Of a stretch of DNA of 64,000 nt, positions 24,451 through 32,155 are shown in pieces. The DNA is from a virus. Below the pieces are notes generated by a model. That model had not been told where the DNA came from. It searched no databases and was given only the letters and a program-made list of their open reading frames with translations. Made by a program: the position numbers and the translations under genes. The stretch covers positions 62,001 to 126,000 of the IMG/VR virus record IMGVR_UViG_3300017727_001923. One strand, written 5' to 3'. The stretch's first letter is position 1, and each line of letters begins with the position of its first letter.

Positions 24451-24459
24451 TGTTATAAT
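24431..24459 (+). promoter_or_regulatory. Sigma-70 early promoter
   Basis: TTGACA 24431-24436, 17-base spacer, TATAAT 24454-24459, with an extended GTGTTATAATA sequence shared by several promoters in this window. It drives the gene at 24495. Confidence 0.8.
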
Positions 24460-24494
24460 ACTTGTATTGATAATGAGAACTATGAGAGGAAATT

Positions 24495-24974
24495 ATGAAA
24501 TTAGTTATTCAAACCCAATATAAAGAGAACTATGCCGCACATAATGAGGATTATGTCCACGGTGTCTCCGAATCCTATTGGAAGAACAAGGGTGGTAGCA
24601 CCTACATTGTGGACTATGTGTCCATAGAACAAGCTCAATCTGAAGGATACTACGAAGAGTTGTATTCTAAAATTGAGTTCAGTAATGAGGCATGTGAAGA
24701 ATATGTCATTAGTGCAGAAGTAATAGATGATATTGATTTCGATATCACCAACCACGTTGAGAAGTGGGAGACTCCTATTATGTTAAGGAATTTTTCTGGT
24801 ACTAAGTTCCATGCGACTAGAACCACCATAAATGGTGAGTATGGTTACATGAAATCCGATATCGCAAAGACCGAAAGAACTTGGGTCTTGGGTGATGACG
24901 AGTCTGGTGAGTATCACCTACATCTAACCGATGGTAGAGTTATGACCAGTGACCAGTATAGGGAGGCGGCATAA
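24495..24974 (+). CDS. Conserved phage protein of unknown function, 159 aa
   Basis: 159 residues, acidic. The opening MKLVIQTQYKENYAAH with a following Gly/Trp segment is one I recall from many T4-like and other tailed-phage genomes, always without function. An extended beta-rich N-terminus and an acidic centre are visible; no catalytic motif. GAGAGG precedes the ATG. It overlaps the next gene by three bases (TAATG). Confidence 0.7.
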   Translation: MKLVIQTQYKENYAAHNEDYVHGVSESYWKNKGGSTYIVDYVSIEQAQSEGYYEELYSKIEFSNEACEEYVISAEVIDDIDFDITNHVEKWETPIMLRNFSGTKFHATRTTINGEYGYMKSDIAKTERTWVLGDDESGEYHLHLTDGRVMTSDQYREAA

Positions 24975-25249
24975 TGGCAGATAGACTTATGAATGGTGGG
25001 TGTATGGTCGAGAAATTCGAGATGCCTGAAGTAGATGGGTATCAACTCGTCTACAAATTTGATAATGGTTATGGTGCATCTGTAGTCAAACATGACTTCT
25101 CTTACGGTGGTAAGAAAGGTCTATATGAACTTGCAGTACTTGACAATGAAGGTGCATTGTGTTATAATACTGGTATAACTGAAGATGTTGTCGGTCACCT
25201 AACAATGGGTGAAGTCGATAAATTACTTGTGGAGATATCACATCTATGA
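24974..25249 (+). CDS. Hypothetical protein, 91 aa
   Basis: 91 residues, with beta-strand-like alternation (YQLVYKFDNGYGASVV) and an acidic C-terminal helix. A very strong ribosome site (GGGAGG) lies in the upstream gene. The 3' half of the gene contains a consensus sigma-70 promoter. It overlaps the next gene by four bases. No family recognised. Confidence 0.65.
   Translation: MADRLMNGGCMVEKFEMPEVDGYQLVYKFDNGYGASVVKHDFSYGGKKGLYELAVLDNEGALCYNTGITEDVVGHLTMGEVDKLLVEISHL
25140..25168 (+). promoter_or_regulatory. Intragenic sigma-70 promoter
   Basis: TTGACA 25140-25145, 17-base spacer, TATAAT 25163-25168, with the same TGTTATAATAC context as neighbouring promoters. It lies inside the coding sequence of the 91-aa gene and would serve the gene at 25246. 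Confidence 0.65.
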
Positions 25250-25803
25250 ACATATTCCATTTAGACCAAGACCCTACAATTGCCGCACAGATGATGTGTG
25301 ACAAACACGTGGTCAAGATGGTTGTCGAATACGGACAGCTACTGTCTACTGCACATCGTGTACTAGATGGTGAATTGTATTTGGACAAGACCAAGAATGG
25401 TCGTAACATCAAACGATGGAGACTAAAACCAACTGCACAAGAAGAACTCTTGTACAAAGCATCTCATGTCAATCACCCATCTAATATTTGGGTACGTGAT
25501 AATGACAAGAACTATCGATGGTTGTATAAACACTTCAAAGCGTTGTGTAAAGAGTACACCCATCGTTACGGTAAGATACATATGACCGATGACAAACTTA
25601 GTGGTCAGTTATGGTTTGCACCACGCAATATCAAACAGACAGTAACCACAACCAAATTCGCACAAGCAATGCCTGAGTATTGCAAACGTGAAGACCCTGT
25701 AGAAGCATATCGCTACTACTATATCAATGAAAAGAAAGACTTTGCGAAGTGGACTAACCGTGCAATGCCATGGTGGTATCAACAAGCAGTCGGTGGATTT
25801 TAA
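25246..25803 (+). CDS. Conserved phage/bacterial protein of unknown function, 185 aa
   Basis: 185 residues, rich in His, Trp and Tyr. The opening MNIFHLDQDP, the CDKHVVKMVVEYGQLLSTAHR helix region, a NHPSNIWVR segment and the C-terminal AYRxYYxxEKKDFAKWT form a pattern found in many phages and some bacteria. The conserved His and acidic residues could make a metal site, but no activity is known to me. GGAG upstream of the start and an internal promoter in the previous gene support expression. Confidence 0.7.
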   Translation: MNIFHLDQDPTIAAQMMCDKHVVKMVVEYGQLLSTAHRVLDGELYLDKTKNGRNIKRWRLKPTAQEELLYKASHVNHPSNIWVRDNDKNYRWLYKHFKALCKEYTHRYGKIHMTDDKLSGQLWFAPRNIKQTVTTTKFAQAMPEYCKREDPVEAYRYYYINEKKDFAKWTNRAMPWWYQQAVGGF

Positions 25804-25816
25804 AATGGAGAAAGAA

Positions 25817-26071
25817 ATGAAATACCAAGAAATCGTTGACACCTTACGGGAAGGTGTAGTGAACTTATCGTTTACGAAAGTAAAGGATGGAGAAGTTCGT
25901 AATATGAGAGCAACACTGGTATCCGAACAGATACCACAGGATAAAATGCCTAAGACAGATGCAAACGCAAATACTGAAAAGAACCAACTTGCGGTTCGTG
26001 TATTTGATTTGGATTTACAGGACTGGCGTTCATTCCGTGTAGATTCGCTCTTGACTTTTAACGCAGTATAA
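25817..26071 (+). CDS. SH3-like small beta protein (DUF2693-like), 84 aa
   Basis: 84 residues from ATG 25817, chosen because GGAG stands six bases upstream; an earlier ATG at 25805 adds four residues. The order MKYQEIVDTLREGVV, then FTKVKDG, RNMRATL and finally WRSFRVDSL is that of small phage proteins annotated as SH3-fold or DUF2693, from memory. Function unknown, possibly a protein or nucleic-acid adaptor. Confidence 0.65.
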   Translation: MKYQEIVDTLREGVVNLSFTKVKDGEVRNMRATLVSEQIPQDKMPKTDANANTEKNQLAVRVFDLDLQDWRSFRVDSLLTFNAV

Positions 26072-26079
26072 GTTATACT
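26051..26079 (+). promoter_or_regulatory. Sigma-70 promoter close to the ATG
   Basis: TTGACT 26051-26056, 17-base spacer, TATACT 26074-26079. The predicted start is only two or three bases before ATG 26089, so this transcript would be nearly leaderless. No good ribosome site precedes that ATG. Confidence 0.6.
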
Positions 26080-26088
26080 ATATAAGAT

Positions 26089-26739
26089 ATGGTTAAGAAA
26101 CTAACAGCAGCACAAAAAGCGAAGAAGACTAGGGAAGCGAATAAGAAACGTGCCTTAGAGGAACTCGGTTACGAACGTAAGAAAGTCAAACGCACACGCA
26201 AACCTATGACTGAAGAACAAAGGGAAGCAGCGATTGAACGTCTTGCAAAAGCACGTGCAGCTAGAGGTGCAGATGGTAGTAAGTCTGTCCACAAGGACAT
26301 TCGAGATTTACCTGAAGACCATTTCTTGCATTGGAAGAAAGTCAAAGAGTGGTTGAAGTGTAATCAAGACCAACTAAAGGGAATGAGAAGTTATAAGAAT
26401 TCTAAGAATGCGAAAGAACGTTCTGAATATATAGACTTAAACACTTACATAACCAACATGAAGAGATATCTGTCTCAAGGTGTTTGGTTAGATTTTCGTT
26501 ATGGTGAACAACGTGAGGGACGTATCCAGAAGGTGTGTGTCGCAATGGCATACTATCCTGATGGTACTCCCAAACGTCAATACAATTGTTGGTATCCTGA
26601 TATCGCACAAGTCTGGACTCGTGAACTTGAAGAAGAGTTCGCAAAGGATTCAGACTATGCTAATCAATTTAAATTGGAAAAACCTCCAGTTCCAGAAGTT
26701 ATAAATAATGAGGAAGAGGATATAGAAGATGAAAGTTGA
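26089..26739 (+). CDS. Basic conserved phage protein, 216 aa
   Basis: 216 residues. The first 65 are very rich in Lys, Arg and Ala (KKLTAAQKAKKTREANKK), typical of a disordered nucleic-acid-binding tail. The centre (about 75-180) looks folded, with GVWLDFRYGE and CYPDI-like strands. The last 20 residues are acidic. In marine T4-like phages a gene of this composition lies just before gp33/gp32; its function is unknown to me. DNA binding is a composition-based guess. Confidence 0.65.
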   Translation: MVKKLTAAQKAKKTREANKKRALEELGYERKKVKRTRKPMTEEQREAAIERLAKARAARGADGSKSVHKDIRDLPEDHFLHWKKVKEWLKCNQDQLKGMRSYKNSKNAKERSEYIDLNTYITNMKRYLSQGVWLDFRYGEQREGRIQKVCVAMAYYPDGTPKRQYNCWYPDIAQVWTRELEEEFAKDSDYANQFKLEKPPVPEVINNEEEDIEDES

Positions 26740-27004
26740 TATGATTATGGGTGGAGTAGATTCCTCGGAAGAAGAATCTAACTTCATGAACAAGAAGAAA
26801 TTTACACGTATGGTTGAAGACTGTGTGAGAACAAAGTCTATGTCATACATGGATACGGTTGTTTATCTGTGTGAACAGAACAACTTAGAGATTGAGGATG
26901 TCAAGAAATATATTTCGACATCTGTCAAAGAGAAGATTGAGTTTGAAGCAATGAAGCTTAACTTTCTCGAAAAGGGTGGTGACCTTTCCCTAAATAAAGG
27001 TTGA
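26729..27004 (+). CDS. gp33: Probable late-transcription coactivator gp33
   Basis: 91 residues. In T4, gp33 bridges the RNA polymerase beta flap and the sliding clamp to activate late promoters. The sequence FMNKKKFTRMVEDCVR, then YMDTVVYLCEQNNLEIEDVKKYI, then an acidic/hydrophobic tail matches what I recall of marine T4-like gp33 proteins, and the position directly before gp32 is typical. The window's TATAAATA promoters require such a factor. It overlaps the previous gene by 11 bases, with an AGGA site. Identity rests on memory of the family and synteny. Confidence 0.6.
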   Translation: MKVDMIMGGVDSSEEESNFMNKKKFTRMVEDCVRTKSMSYMDTVVYLCEQNNLEIEDVKKYISTSVKEKIEFEAMKLNFLEKGGDLSLNKG

Positions 27005-27029
27005 CATTACTTGATTGTAGTGTTATAAT
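27001..27029 (+). promoter_or_regulatory. Sigma-70 promoter of gp32
   Basis: TTGACA 27001-27006, 17-base spacer, TATAAT 27024-27029. Expected leader to ATG 27093 is about 57 bases, A/T-rich and little structured, as is the leader through which T4 gp32 represses its own translation. Confidence 0.8.
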
Positions 27030-27092
27030 ACGAAACTATATTATGAATAAAGTGGATAAACTAAAATACGCAAATATACGGAGAATATAAAT

Positions 27093-28010
27093 ATGTCTTT
27101 TGCAAACTTAAAAACCAATCGTACCGATGTGTCCAAACTGGCATCTGCCGCACAGGAAATGTCTGGTACAAAACAAACTAACAAATACGAAGATACTCGT
27201 TTCTGGAAACCAACTGTTGATGACAGTGGTAACGGATATGCAGTTGTTCGTTTTCTTCCTGCCGCAGAAGGGTCAGAATTACCATGGGTAAGATACTTTG
27301 ACCATTTCTTTAAAGGGCCAACAGGTCAATGGTACGTTGAGAAGTCTCTGACTACTCTAGGTAACAATGACCCAGTGAGTGAATATAACTCACGTCTTTG
27401 GAACACAGGTATCGATGAAGACAAAGAAACTGCACGTAGACAGAAGCGTAGACTTCACTATGTTGCAAACATCTTAGTTGTTAGTGACCCATCTAATCCT
27501 ACTAACGAAGGTAAAGTATTCCTTTATGACTTCGGTAAGAAAATCTTTGATAAGGTTATGGATAAGATGCAACCTGAATTTCCTGGCGAAGAACCAATCA
27601 ATCCATTTGACTTTTGGACTGGTGCGGATTTTCAACTGAAGATTCGTAATGTTGCGGGTTACAGAAACTATGATAAATCGGAGTTCAAAGTCGCTTCTGC
27701 ATTGTTTGAAGGTGACGAAACTAAACTCGAAGCAACATACAATCAGTTACATGATTCAAGTGAGTTTGCTGATACTGGTTCATACAAATCTTATGACGAA
27801 CTGAAAAGTCGTTTAGAGGTTGTACTGGGTCAATCAACTGGGTCGGGTTCAACGGTAAAGAATGATTCTTTAACACAGACTGCGGAAGTAGTTGCTGCTA
27901 AAGAAAAAGAACCACAAGTTCTTGCATCTGCACCAGAACCTAATATCACAGCATCGACTGACGAAGATGATACTTTATCATACTTCGCAAAGTTAGCTGC
28001 TGAAGACTAA
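27093..28010 (+). CDS. gp32: Single-stranded DNA-binding protein gp32
   Basis: 305 residues. T4 gp32 coats ssDNA in replication, recombination and repair. Matching segments: GNGYAVVRFLP (about residues 48-58), HYVANILVVSDPSNPTNEGKV (split around 125-145), FGKKIFDKV and NPFDFWTGADF, then a flexible linker and the acidic C-terminal tail (DEDDTLSYFAKLAAED) that recruits partners. The Cys/His zinc ligands of T4 gp32 are absent in the corresponding loop, as I recall for other marine relatives. GGAG precedes the ATG. A 15-codon frame (27043-27090) ends two bases before the start. A strong terminator follows. Confidence 0.93.
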   Translation: MSFANLKTNRTDVSKLASAAQEMSGTKQTNKYEDTRFWKPTVDDSGNGYAVVRFLPAAEGSELPWVRYFDHFFKGPTGQWYVEKSLTTLGNNDPVSEYNSRLWNTGIDEDKETARRQKRRLHYVANILVVSDPSNPTNEGKVFLYDFGKKIFDKVMDKMQPEFPGEEPINPFDFWTGADFQLKIRNVAGYRNYDKSEFKVASALFEGDETKLEATYNQLHDSSEFADTGSYKSYDELKSRLEVVLGQSTGSGSTVKNDSLTQTAEVVAAKEKEPQVLASAPEPNITASTDEDDTLSYFAKLAAED

Positions 28011-28033
28011 ACGTTTACTAGTAACGTTGGAAG

Positions 28034-28059
28034 GGGAGACTTCGGTCTCCCTTTTTTTT
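28034..28059 (+). terminator. Strong rho-independent terminator
   Basis: GGGAGAC (28034-28040), loop TTCG, GTCTCCC (28045-28051) and eight T. The UUCG-capped stem with a T run is a textbook terminator for the gp32 transcript. It lies 12 bases before the TonB-receptor gene's start. Confidence 0.92.
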
Positions 28060-28071
28060 ACAGGAAAAATA

Positions 28072-29547
28072 ATGAAAAAAATAATATTAATATTAGCGTT
28101 GATGTCATTTAACGTTAATGCAAATGAAATCGAAGAAGTTGTTGTAGTAGGTGCAAAAATATACCAAGGTGTTGCAGACCCTACCTCAGACAACATATTA
28201 ACAACAATCGAACCTACCAAACCATTCGTCCTTGGGGCATTTAATGGTCTTCAATTGTCTGGAACAGATACAAAACATACTGGTGTTTTTAAGAACGGTA
28301 TCCCAGTAAATGACCCTAGTTCTGGATGGTATGACTTTGGTCAAGACCTATCAACTAATCAAAGGGTTACAATTATATCTGGTGCAAACAGTGTTAGATA
28401 TGGTAGTGGTTCAATGGCAGGAGTTGTTCTATTAGAGGATGACTTTGGAAAAGGATTCTATACCACAGTATCGACAGATAAAACTAAGATGATGGTAGAG
28501 CATGAATTCTTTCAAATCGCAACTTATCGTGGAACATCTGGTTCAGTTAAGACAGACAACGATGAAGTCGATTGGTATGAAAACAAGACATTTAAATTAG
28601 GACATGATATCTACAATCTAGAAGTTGTAGACTACTCGTATGATTATGACGGTTGTTATAATGAATACTTTGTATTGACTGACGATTGTAATGTTGAAGG
28701 TCAGAAGATTAATGTTTCAATTGACCATGATAGATTTACTCTAGGTCATACTACAAATGAATCAATCTATAATACTGGAACTGTAATTGAGTCCGATAGA
28801 ACTTATGGTGATATCCTTTTATATGATGACAATGGTCATGAACTAGGTGTCACTGCACAGAAAGAAACTTACGGTGAGAGAAAAAGATATACAAACGCTG
28901 CTTACTATATTTGGTCTAATGACAATGTAAGTCTTGGATATAGGTATGAAGAAGGTGAACGTATTGTAAGACTAGGATTAGAAAACAATGGATATAGATT
29001 CTCTATGGGTAATAGTTATCGACTACCTAATCTATACGAACAGTTTGGTGATTCTTGGGTATCAGCAAATCCTAACTTGTTACCAGAACAAGGACGTGGA
29101 ACTGAATTAGGATACAAAGGATTATCTCTGTATTACTATAAGTTTGATGAAGGAATAGATTTTGATATGAATGCTTATTCTTATATCAACACTGGTGAAT
29201 ATAGGTCTAGAGGTATTAGATTAGAAAAGAACATTGGTAAGGTATTTGTATATGGTGAGATTACAGATTCAGATAAACTAAGAGTTCCAAACTATAGAAC
29301 AAAGATTGCATATACAGACTATGGATTTACTATTGAGTATCTAGGAGAGTTTGATAAAGGTGTTGACTTTGATGGTAGACTAATTGACGATGTCAGTACA
29401 TTTAATATCAGTTATAGTTTCACTAATGGTGCAATAGGTACTTACAAACTTGAGATAGAAGACGCATTAGATAACTCGTATGAGTATATTCCAGACTATG
29501 CGGCTGGTGGACGTATCTTTAGACTTAGTTGGAATCTTTTATGGTAA
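28072..29547 (+). CDS. Compact TonB-dependent outer-membrane receptor
   Basis: 491 residues from ATG 28072, chosen for its AGGA site and signal peptide; a longer in-frame start would read through the terminator. Signal peptide 1-17, cut after NVNA. EEVVVVGA at 21-28 is TonB-box-like. The plug (about 40-122) ends in ISGANSVRYGSGSMAGVVLL, the classic R/S-x-x-YGSGxxGGV motif. In the barrel, YRLPNLYEQFG and NPNLLPEQGRGTELGYKG are hallmark TonB-receptor segments. The C-terminus LSWNLLW ends in the aromatic residue needed for BAM insertion. BtuB-like receptors are near 600 residues, so loops are short. It would sit in the host outer membrane and import B12, iron chelates or a sugar, or mask a phage receptor. 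It overlaps erpA tail-to-tail by nine bases. Confidence 0.9.
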   Translation: MKKIILILALMSFNVNANEIEEVVVVGAKIYQGVADPTSDNILTTIEPTKPFVLGAFNGLQLSGTDTKHTGVFKNGIPVNDPSSGWYDFGQDLSTNQRVTIISGANSVRYGSGSMAGVVLLEDDFGKGFYTTVSTDKTKMMVEHEFFQIATYRGTSGSVKTDNDEVDWYENKTFKLGHDIYNLEVVDYSYDYDGCYNEYFVLTDDCNVEGQKINVSIDHDRFTLGHTTNESIYNTGTVIESDRTYGDILLYDDNGHELGVTAQKETYGERKRYTNAAYYIWSNDNVSLGYRYEEGERIVRLGLENNGYRFSMGNSYRLPNLYEQFGDSWVSANPNLLPEQGRGTELGYKGLSLYYYKFDEGIDFDMNAYSYINTGEYRSRGIRLEKNIGKVFVYGEITDSDKLRVPNYRTKIAYTDYGFTIEYLGEFDKGVDFDGRLIDDVSTFNISYSFTNGAIGTYKLEIEDALDNSYEYIPDYAAGGRIFRLSWNLLW

Positions 29548-29868
29548 AGGGTCAAATCCTATAGAAGTCCCACATCCACAGGATGATACTTCTCTAGGGT
29601 TTGTTATCTTGAAATACTCGTTAAGACCTTGCTTAGTCCAATCTAAAGTAGATTCTTCTAAGTAAGGTAATGACATCTCATCAATAACTATAGTAAACTT
29701 ACCATAGTCAAAAGCAATATCATCGTCTTTAGACTCATCCGCATACTCAATAACATATTCAAAACCAACACATCCCCCTGAAGTAACACCAAGACGTATC
29801 ATCTTCATATGTCTGTCTTCAGTTCTCTGAATACATTTCTGTACAGCAGCGTCAGTCAATTCAATCAC
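29539..29868 (-). CDS. iscA: A-type Fe-S carrier protein (IscA/ErpA)
   Basis: 109 residues covering a full HesB/IscA domain. The three cluster-binding cysteines are present: Cys33 in SGGCVGF and Cys97/Cys99 in SSCGCG near the C-terminus. A-type carriers take Fe-S clusters from IscU and hand them to apo-proteins. IscA and ErpA cannot be told apart by eye. The ATG overlaps the end of iscU by four bases (ATGA), and both follow the tape-measure gene in a late transcript, so the pair is made during virion assembly. Partner apo-proteins could be the phage's two radical SAM enzymes. Confidence 0.93.
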   Translation of the reverse strand: MIELTDAAVQKCIQRTEDRHMKMIRLGVTSGGCVGFEYVIEYADESKDDDIAFDYGKFTIVIDEMSLPYLEESTLDWTKQGLNEYFKITNPREVSSCGCGTSIGFDPLP

Positions 29869-30287
29869 GGAAACATTGCCCGTTCGAATTTATTATTTTT
29901 CTGTTCCCAATCTTCTACTGCTTTTTTTATAGAGTCTTCTGCGAGGACTGAACAGTGGAGTTTGATTGGAGGTAAGTCAAGAGCATCTGCAATTTCTTTA
30001 TCTTTAATCTGTTTTGCTTCGTCAATTGTTTTGCCTTTAAGTAAGTCAACGAACATTGAACTTGATGCAATCGCACTTCCGCATCCATAGGTTTTGAATT
30101 TGACATCTACTATCATCTCGTTTTCGTCTAGTTTCAATTGCAGTTTCATAACGTCTCCACATGCGGGAGCGCCTGCCATTCCTGTTGCAATGTCTGGGTC
30201 ATTAGGGTCAAATCTACCAACACTAAATTGTTCTGGTGCATTTAATACACCCTCGAATCTGTCTATTACTTTTTGTGAGTATGCCAT
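29865..30287 (-). CDS. iscU: Fe-S cluster scaffold protein IscU
   Basis: 140 residues, very close to bacterial IscU. Ligands: Cys43 and Asp45 in GAPACGDVMKL, Cys69 in KTYGCGSAIASSS, His111-Cys112 in IKLHCS. The LPPIK motif (105-109), bound by the chaperone HscA, is kept, so the protein is probably functional with the host machinery. It has a short C-terminal extension (NNKFERAMFP). No cysteine desulfurase is encoded in the window; the host IscS must supply sulfur. Its ATG shares a base with the tape-measure stop (TAATG). Confidence 0.95.
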   Translation of the reverse strand: MAYSQKVIDRFEGVLNAPEQFSVGRFDPNDPDIATGMAGAPACGDVMKLQLKLDENEMIVDVKFKTYGCGSAIASSSMFVDLLKGKTIDEAKQIKDKEIADALDLPPIKLHCSVLAEDSIKKAVEDWEQKNNKFERAMFP

Positions 30288-31969
30288 TATGCAACCCTGT
30301 CTAAGTCATCTGTAGCGGGTGAAGCGTCACCATATACTGCTTGACTACTTGAGTTGGTTGTGTTAGTTGTTGTTGATGGTGCAATCACTGTATTACCCGC
30401 AGATTGTTTTGCCTGTAATTCATCTAGTTTTGCTTGCAATTTCATTATACGTTCTTCCGTATACATTGCACCTTTACTACCACCCTTACCTTGTTCATTA
30501 TACTTAACCATACGTTCTTGATTAAGTTTTAGGTGTCTCTTGTAACGTTCTTCTTCTGCCGCCATCATATCTTGTTCAGACTTAGGGGCTCTTTTTGTTT
30601 CTGTATAATTGAATCCGTCTTCGTCTGTACCTCGAACTTCATGGAAATCATCGTCTTGTGGTGGTGTAACAACTTGTTTTTCTACTTTAGGAACTACTTT
30701 ACCTTCTTTAATTTCTTTTACTTCTGGTTCTTCGTCACCACCAAATCCAAAGAATCCTGCTATTGAACTACCAATAGCTTTAAACTTCTGTTTGACAAAT
30801 CCAGTAATACCACTAAAGATACTTTTGATACCCTCTATCAAATCTGACGCTAGGGTTGAGAACATGTTACCGTCTTTACCATCAAACAGAGACATGACTG
30901 CTCTGAATGGGAACATCAATCCATCAAAAATCATATCTTGGAATGAAAACTCAGCAAGTTTTTCTTTGAAGGAGTCGAATCCAAATAGACCCGCAACAAA
31001 ACCAATTACCATTTTACCAAGGTCAAGTAAACCACCAATAAAACCAGATGTAATTCCCGCAAAGAAACCACTAATAGCGGCACTAATTTTTGCAAAGATT
31101 CCACCCTCAGTATCAGTGAACGCTTTGAATGAACCAATAAACCCATCAATGATACTAATGATTGCAACTGTAATCGGCCCACCTAAGAACTTACCTATTC
31201 TTTTGAACACATTAAAGAATGGTTTAACGACTTCACCAAGTCGAGCAAAGATACTTCCCCCTTCAGATGCACCTTTTGTAATTGTTTTAAATGTCTCTCC
31301 CAGTTTAGAAAAATTCTTGAGTTGATTCCTTATGACATCTGAACTTAGAAAAAACGCTTTTATATTTCTACCGATAGATTTAAAAAAGTCACCTATCTTA
31401 CCAAAGAACTCAAAGAACTTAGTTGAACCAGAACGAACACTAGCAATAACACTCTTAAACCTTTTTGCAATACTTTCTAGAGTTGTGGTAAATCTACCAA
31501 ACACTTTAAAGGTATCACCTTTTAAGATTTGTCCTGTTCCAGCTTTACGGAAGATATCTCCTAGTGCATCAAATAACATTGTAATTGGTTTGATTACTCT
31601 GTTACTAAAGGCAGTTTTTATAAACTTTGGAGTTATTAATTTGAAAGAGTCTTTGATACCATCAAGAAAACCAACAACAAGTCCCGTAAGTGCCGCACCA
31701 ATAGCACCAATTACTCCAAGGAAACCCATCCCCTTTGCATCACCTACCATCTGTCCAAATCTAGGTTGGTCGCCACCACTCTTTTCTTTCTTCTTTTCAC
31801 GTTCCTTTTCAAGATTGTCGCCTGCCTGATTTGCCATAGATTTAAAGTATTGTGCAAAAGATTTATTCAGACTAGCAAGTTCGCTAATCTGTTTCTCGTC
31901 TCTTTTTTCACTTTTAATACCTTCAATCTGAACTGCTTCAGTGAGGTGTGATATGGTTAATTCTGCCAT
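30287..31969 (-). CDS. gp29: Tail tape measure / hub protein, gp29-like
   Basis: 560 residues, close to the 590 of T4 gp29. The N-terminal 70 residues are charged helix. The region 80-400 is a long run of hydrophobic, Phe/Gly/Lys-rich amphipathic helices (repeated FxxxGxFFxxI patterns), typical of tape measures that span the tail tube. The C-terminal 150 residues are charged, with a QERM...KLQAKLDELQAKQ coil. Position between iscU and gp51/gp26 matches the T4 hub cluster 26-51-27-28-29. It sets tail length and is ejected during infection. Confidence 0.8.
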   Translation of the reverse strand: MAELTISHLTEAVQIEGIKSEKRDEKQISELASLNKSFAQYFKSMANQAGDNLEKEREKKKEKSGGDQPRFGQMVGDAKGMGFLGVIGAIGAALTGLVVGFLDGIKDSFKLITPKFIKTAFSNRVIKPITMLFDALGDIFRKAGTGQILKGDTFKVFGRFTTTLESIAKRFKSVIASVRSGSTKFFEFFGKIGDFFKSIGRNIKAFFLSSDVIRNQLKNFSKLGETFKTITKGASEGGSIFARLGEVVKPFFNVFKRIGKFLGGPITVAIISIIDGFIGSFKAFTDTEGGIFAKISAAISGFFAGITSGFIGGLLDLGKMVIGFVAGLFGFDSFKEKLAEFSFQDMIFDGLMFPFRAVMSLFDGKDGNMFSTLASDLIEGIKSIFSGITGFVKQKFKAIGSSIAGFFGFGGDEEPEVKEIKEGKVVPKVEKQVVTPPQDDDFHEVRGTDEDGFNYTETKRAPKSEQDMMAAEEERYKRHLKLNQERMVKYNEQGKGGSKGAMYTEERIMKLQAKLDELQAKQSAGNTVIAPSTTTNTTNSSSQAVYGDASPATDDLDRVA

Positions 31970-31973
31970 TGTC

Positions 31974-32102
31974 TTATCCGTTTTGGTTTTTCATTCGTTC
32001 TTCTTGTTCTTTAAGATATTCCTCTAGTAATACTAGGTAAATCTCCCTCTCCCATGGCATCATATGTTCTATGTCATACAATGAATAATTAAAGTGTTGC
32101 AT
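31974..32102 (-). CDS. Small hub-assembly protein, gp51-like (start uncertain)
   Basis: 42 residues if started at ATG 32102; the frame stays open upstream to the end of gp26, with a possible TTG start at 32135 giving 53 residues. The sequence YDIEHMMPWEREIYLVLLEEYL resembles the short MPxExEIY segment of tail-assembly chaperones and T4 gp51-like proteins. It fills the gap between gp26 and the tape measure exactly where T4 gene 51 lies. No ribosome site precedes either start; a 12-codon frame ending in TAATG may couple it to upstream translation. Confidence 0.4.
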   Translation of the reverse strand: MQHFNYSLYDIEHMMPWEREIYLVLLEEYLKEQEERMKNQNG

Positions 32103-32155
32103 TAACGCAAAGTTGGTCTTAAAATGATTGACCAAATTATCATGCGAGAGGCATA

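Noticed and set aside
27043-27090. A 15-codon frame ending two bases before the gp32 start, possibly a leader peptide.
   Set aside because: No ribosome site before its ATG, and the A/T-rich leader of gp32 is expected to contain chance frames.
27086-27093. TATAAATA at the gp32 start.
   Set aside because: It lies between the ribosome site and ATG; a start six bases later would lie inside the gene. Chance A/T-rich match.
29503-29510. An E. coli Chi sequence (GCTGGTGG) in the TonB-receptor gene.
   Set aside because: A single eight-base match is expected by chance in 64 kb and the host is not known to be E. coli-like.
30533-31829. Long plus-strand open frames opposite the tape-measure gene.
   Set aside because: They are antisense to a well-supported late gene, have no ribosome sites and show composition that mirrors the opposite strand.
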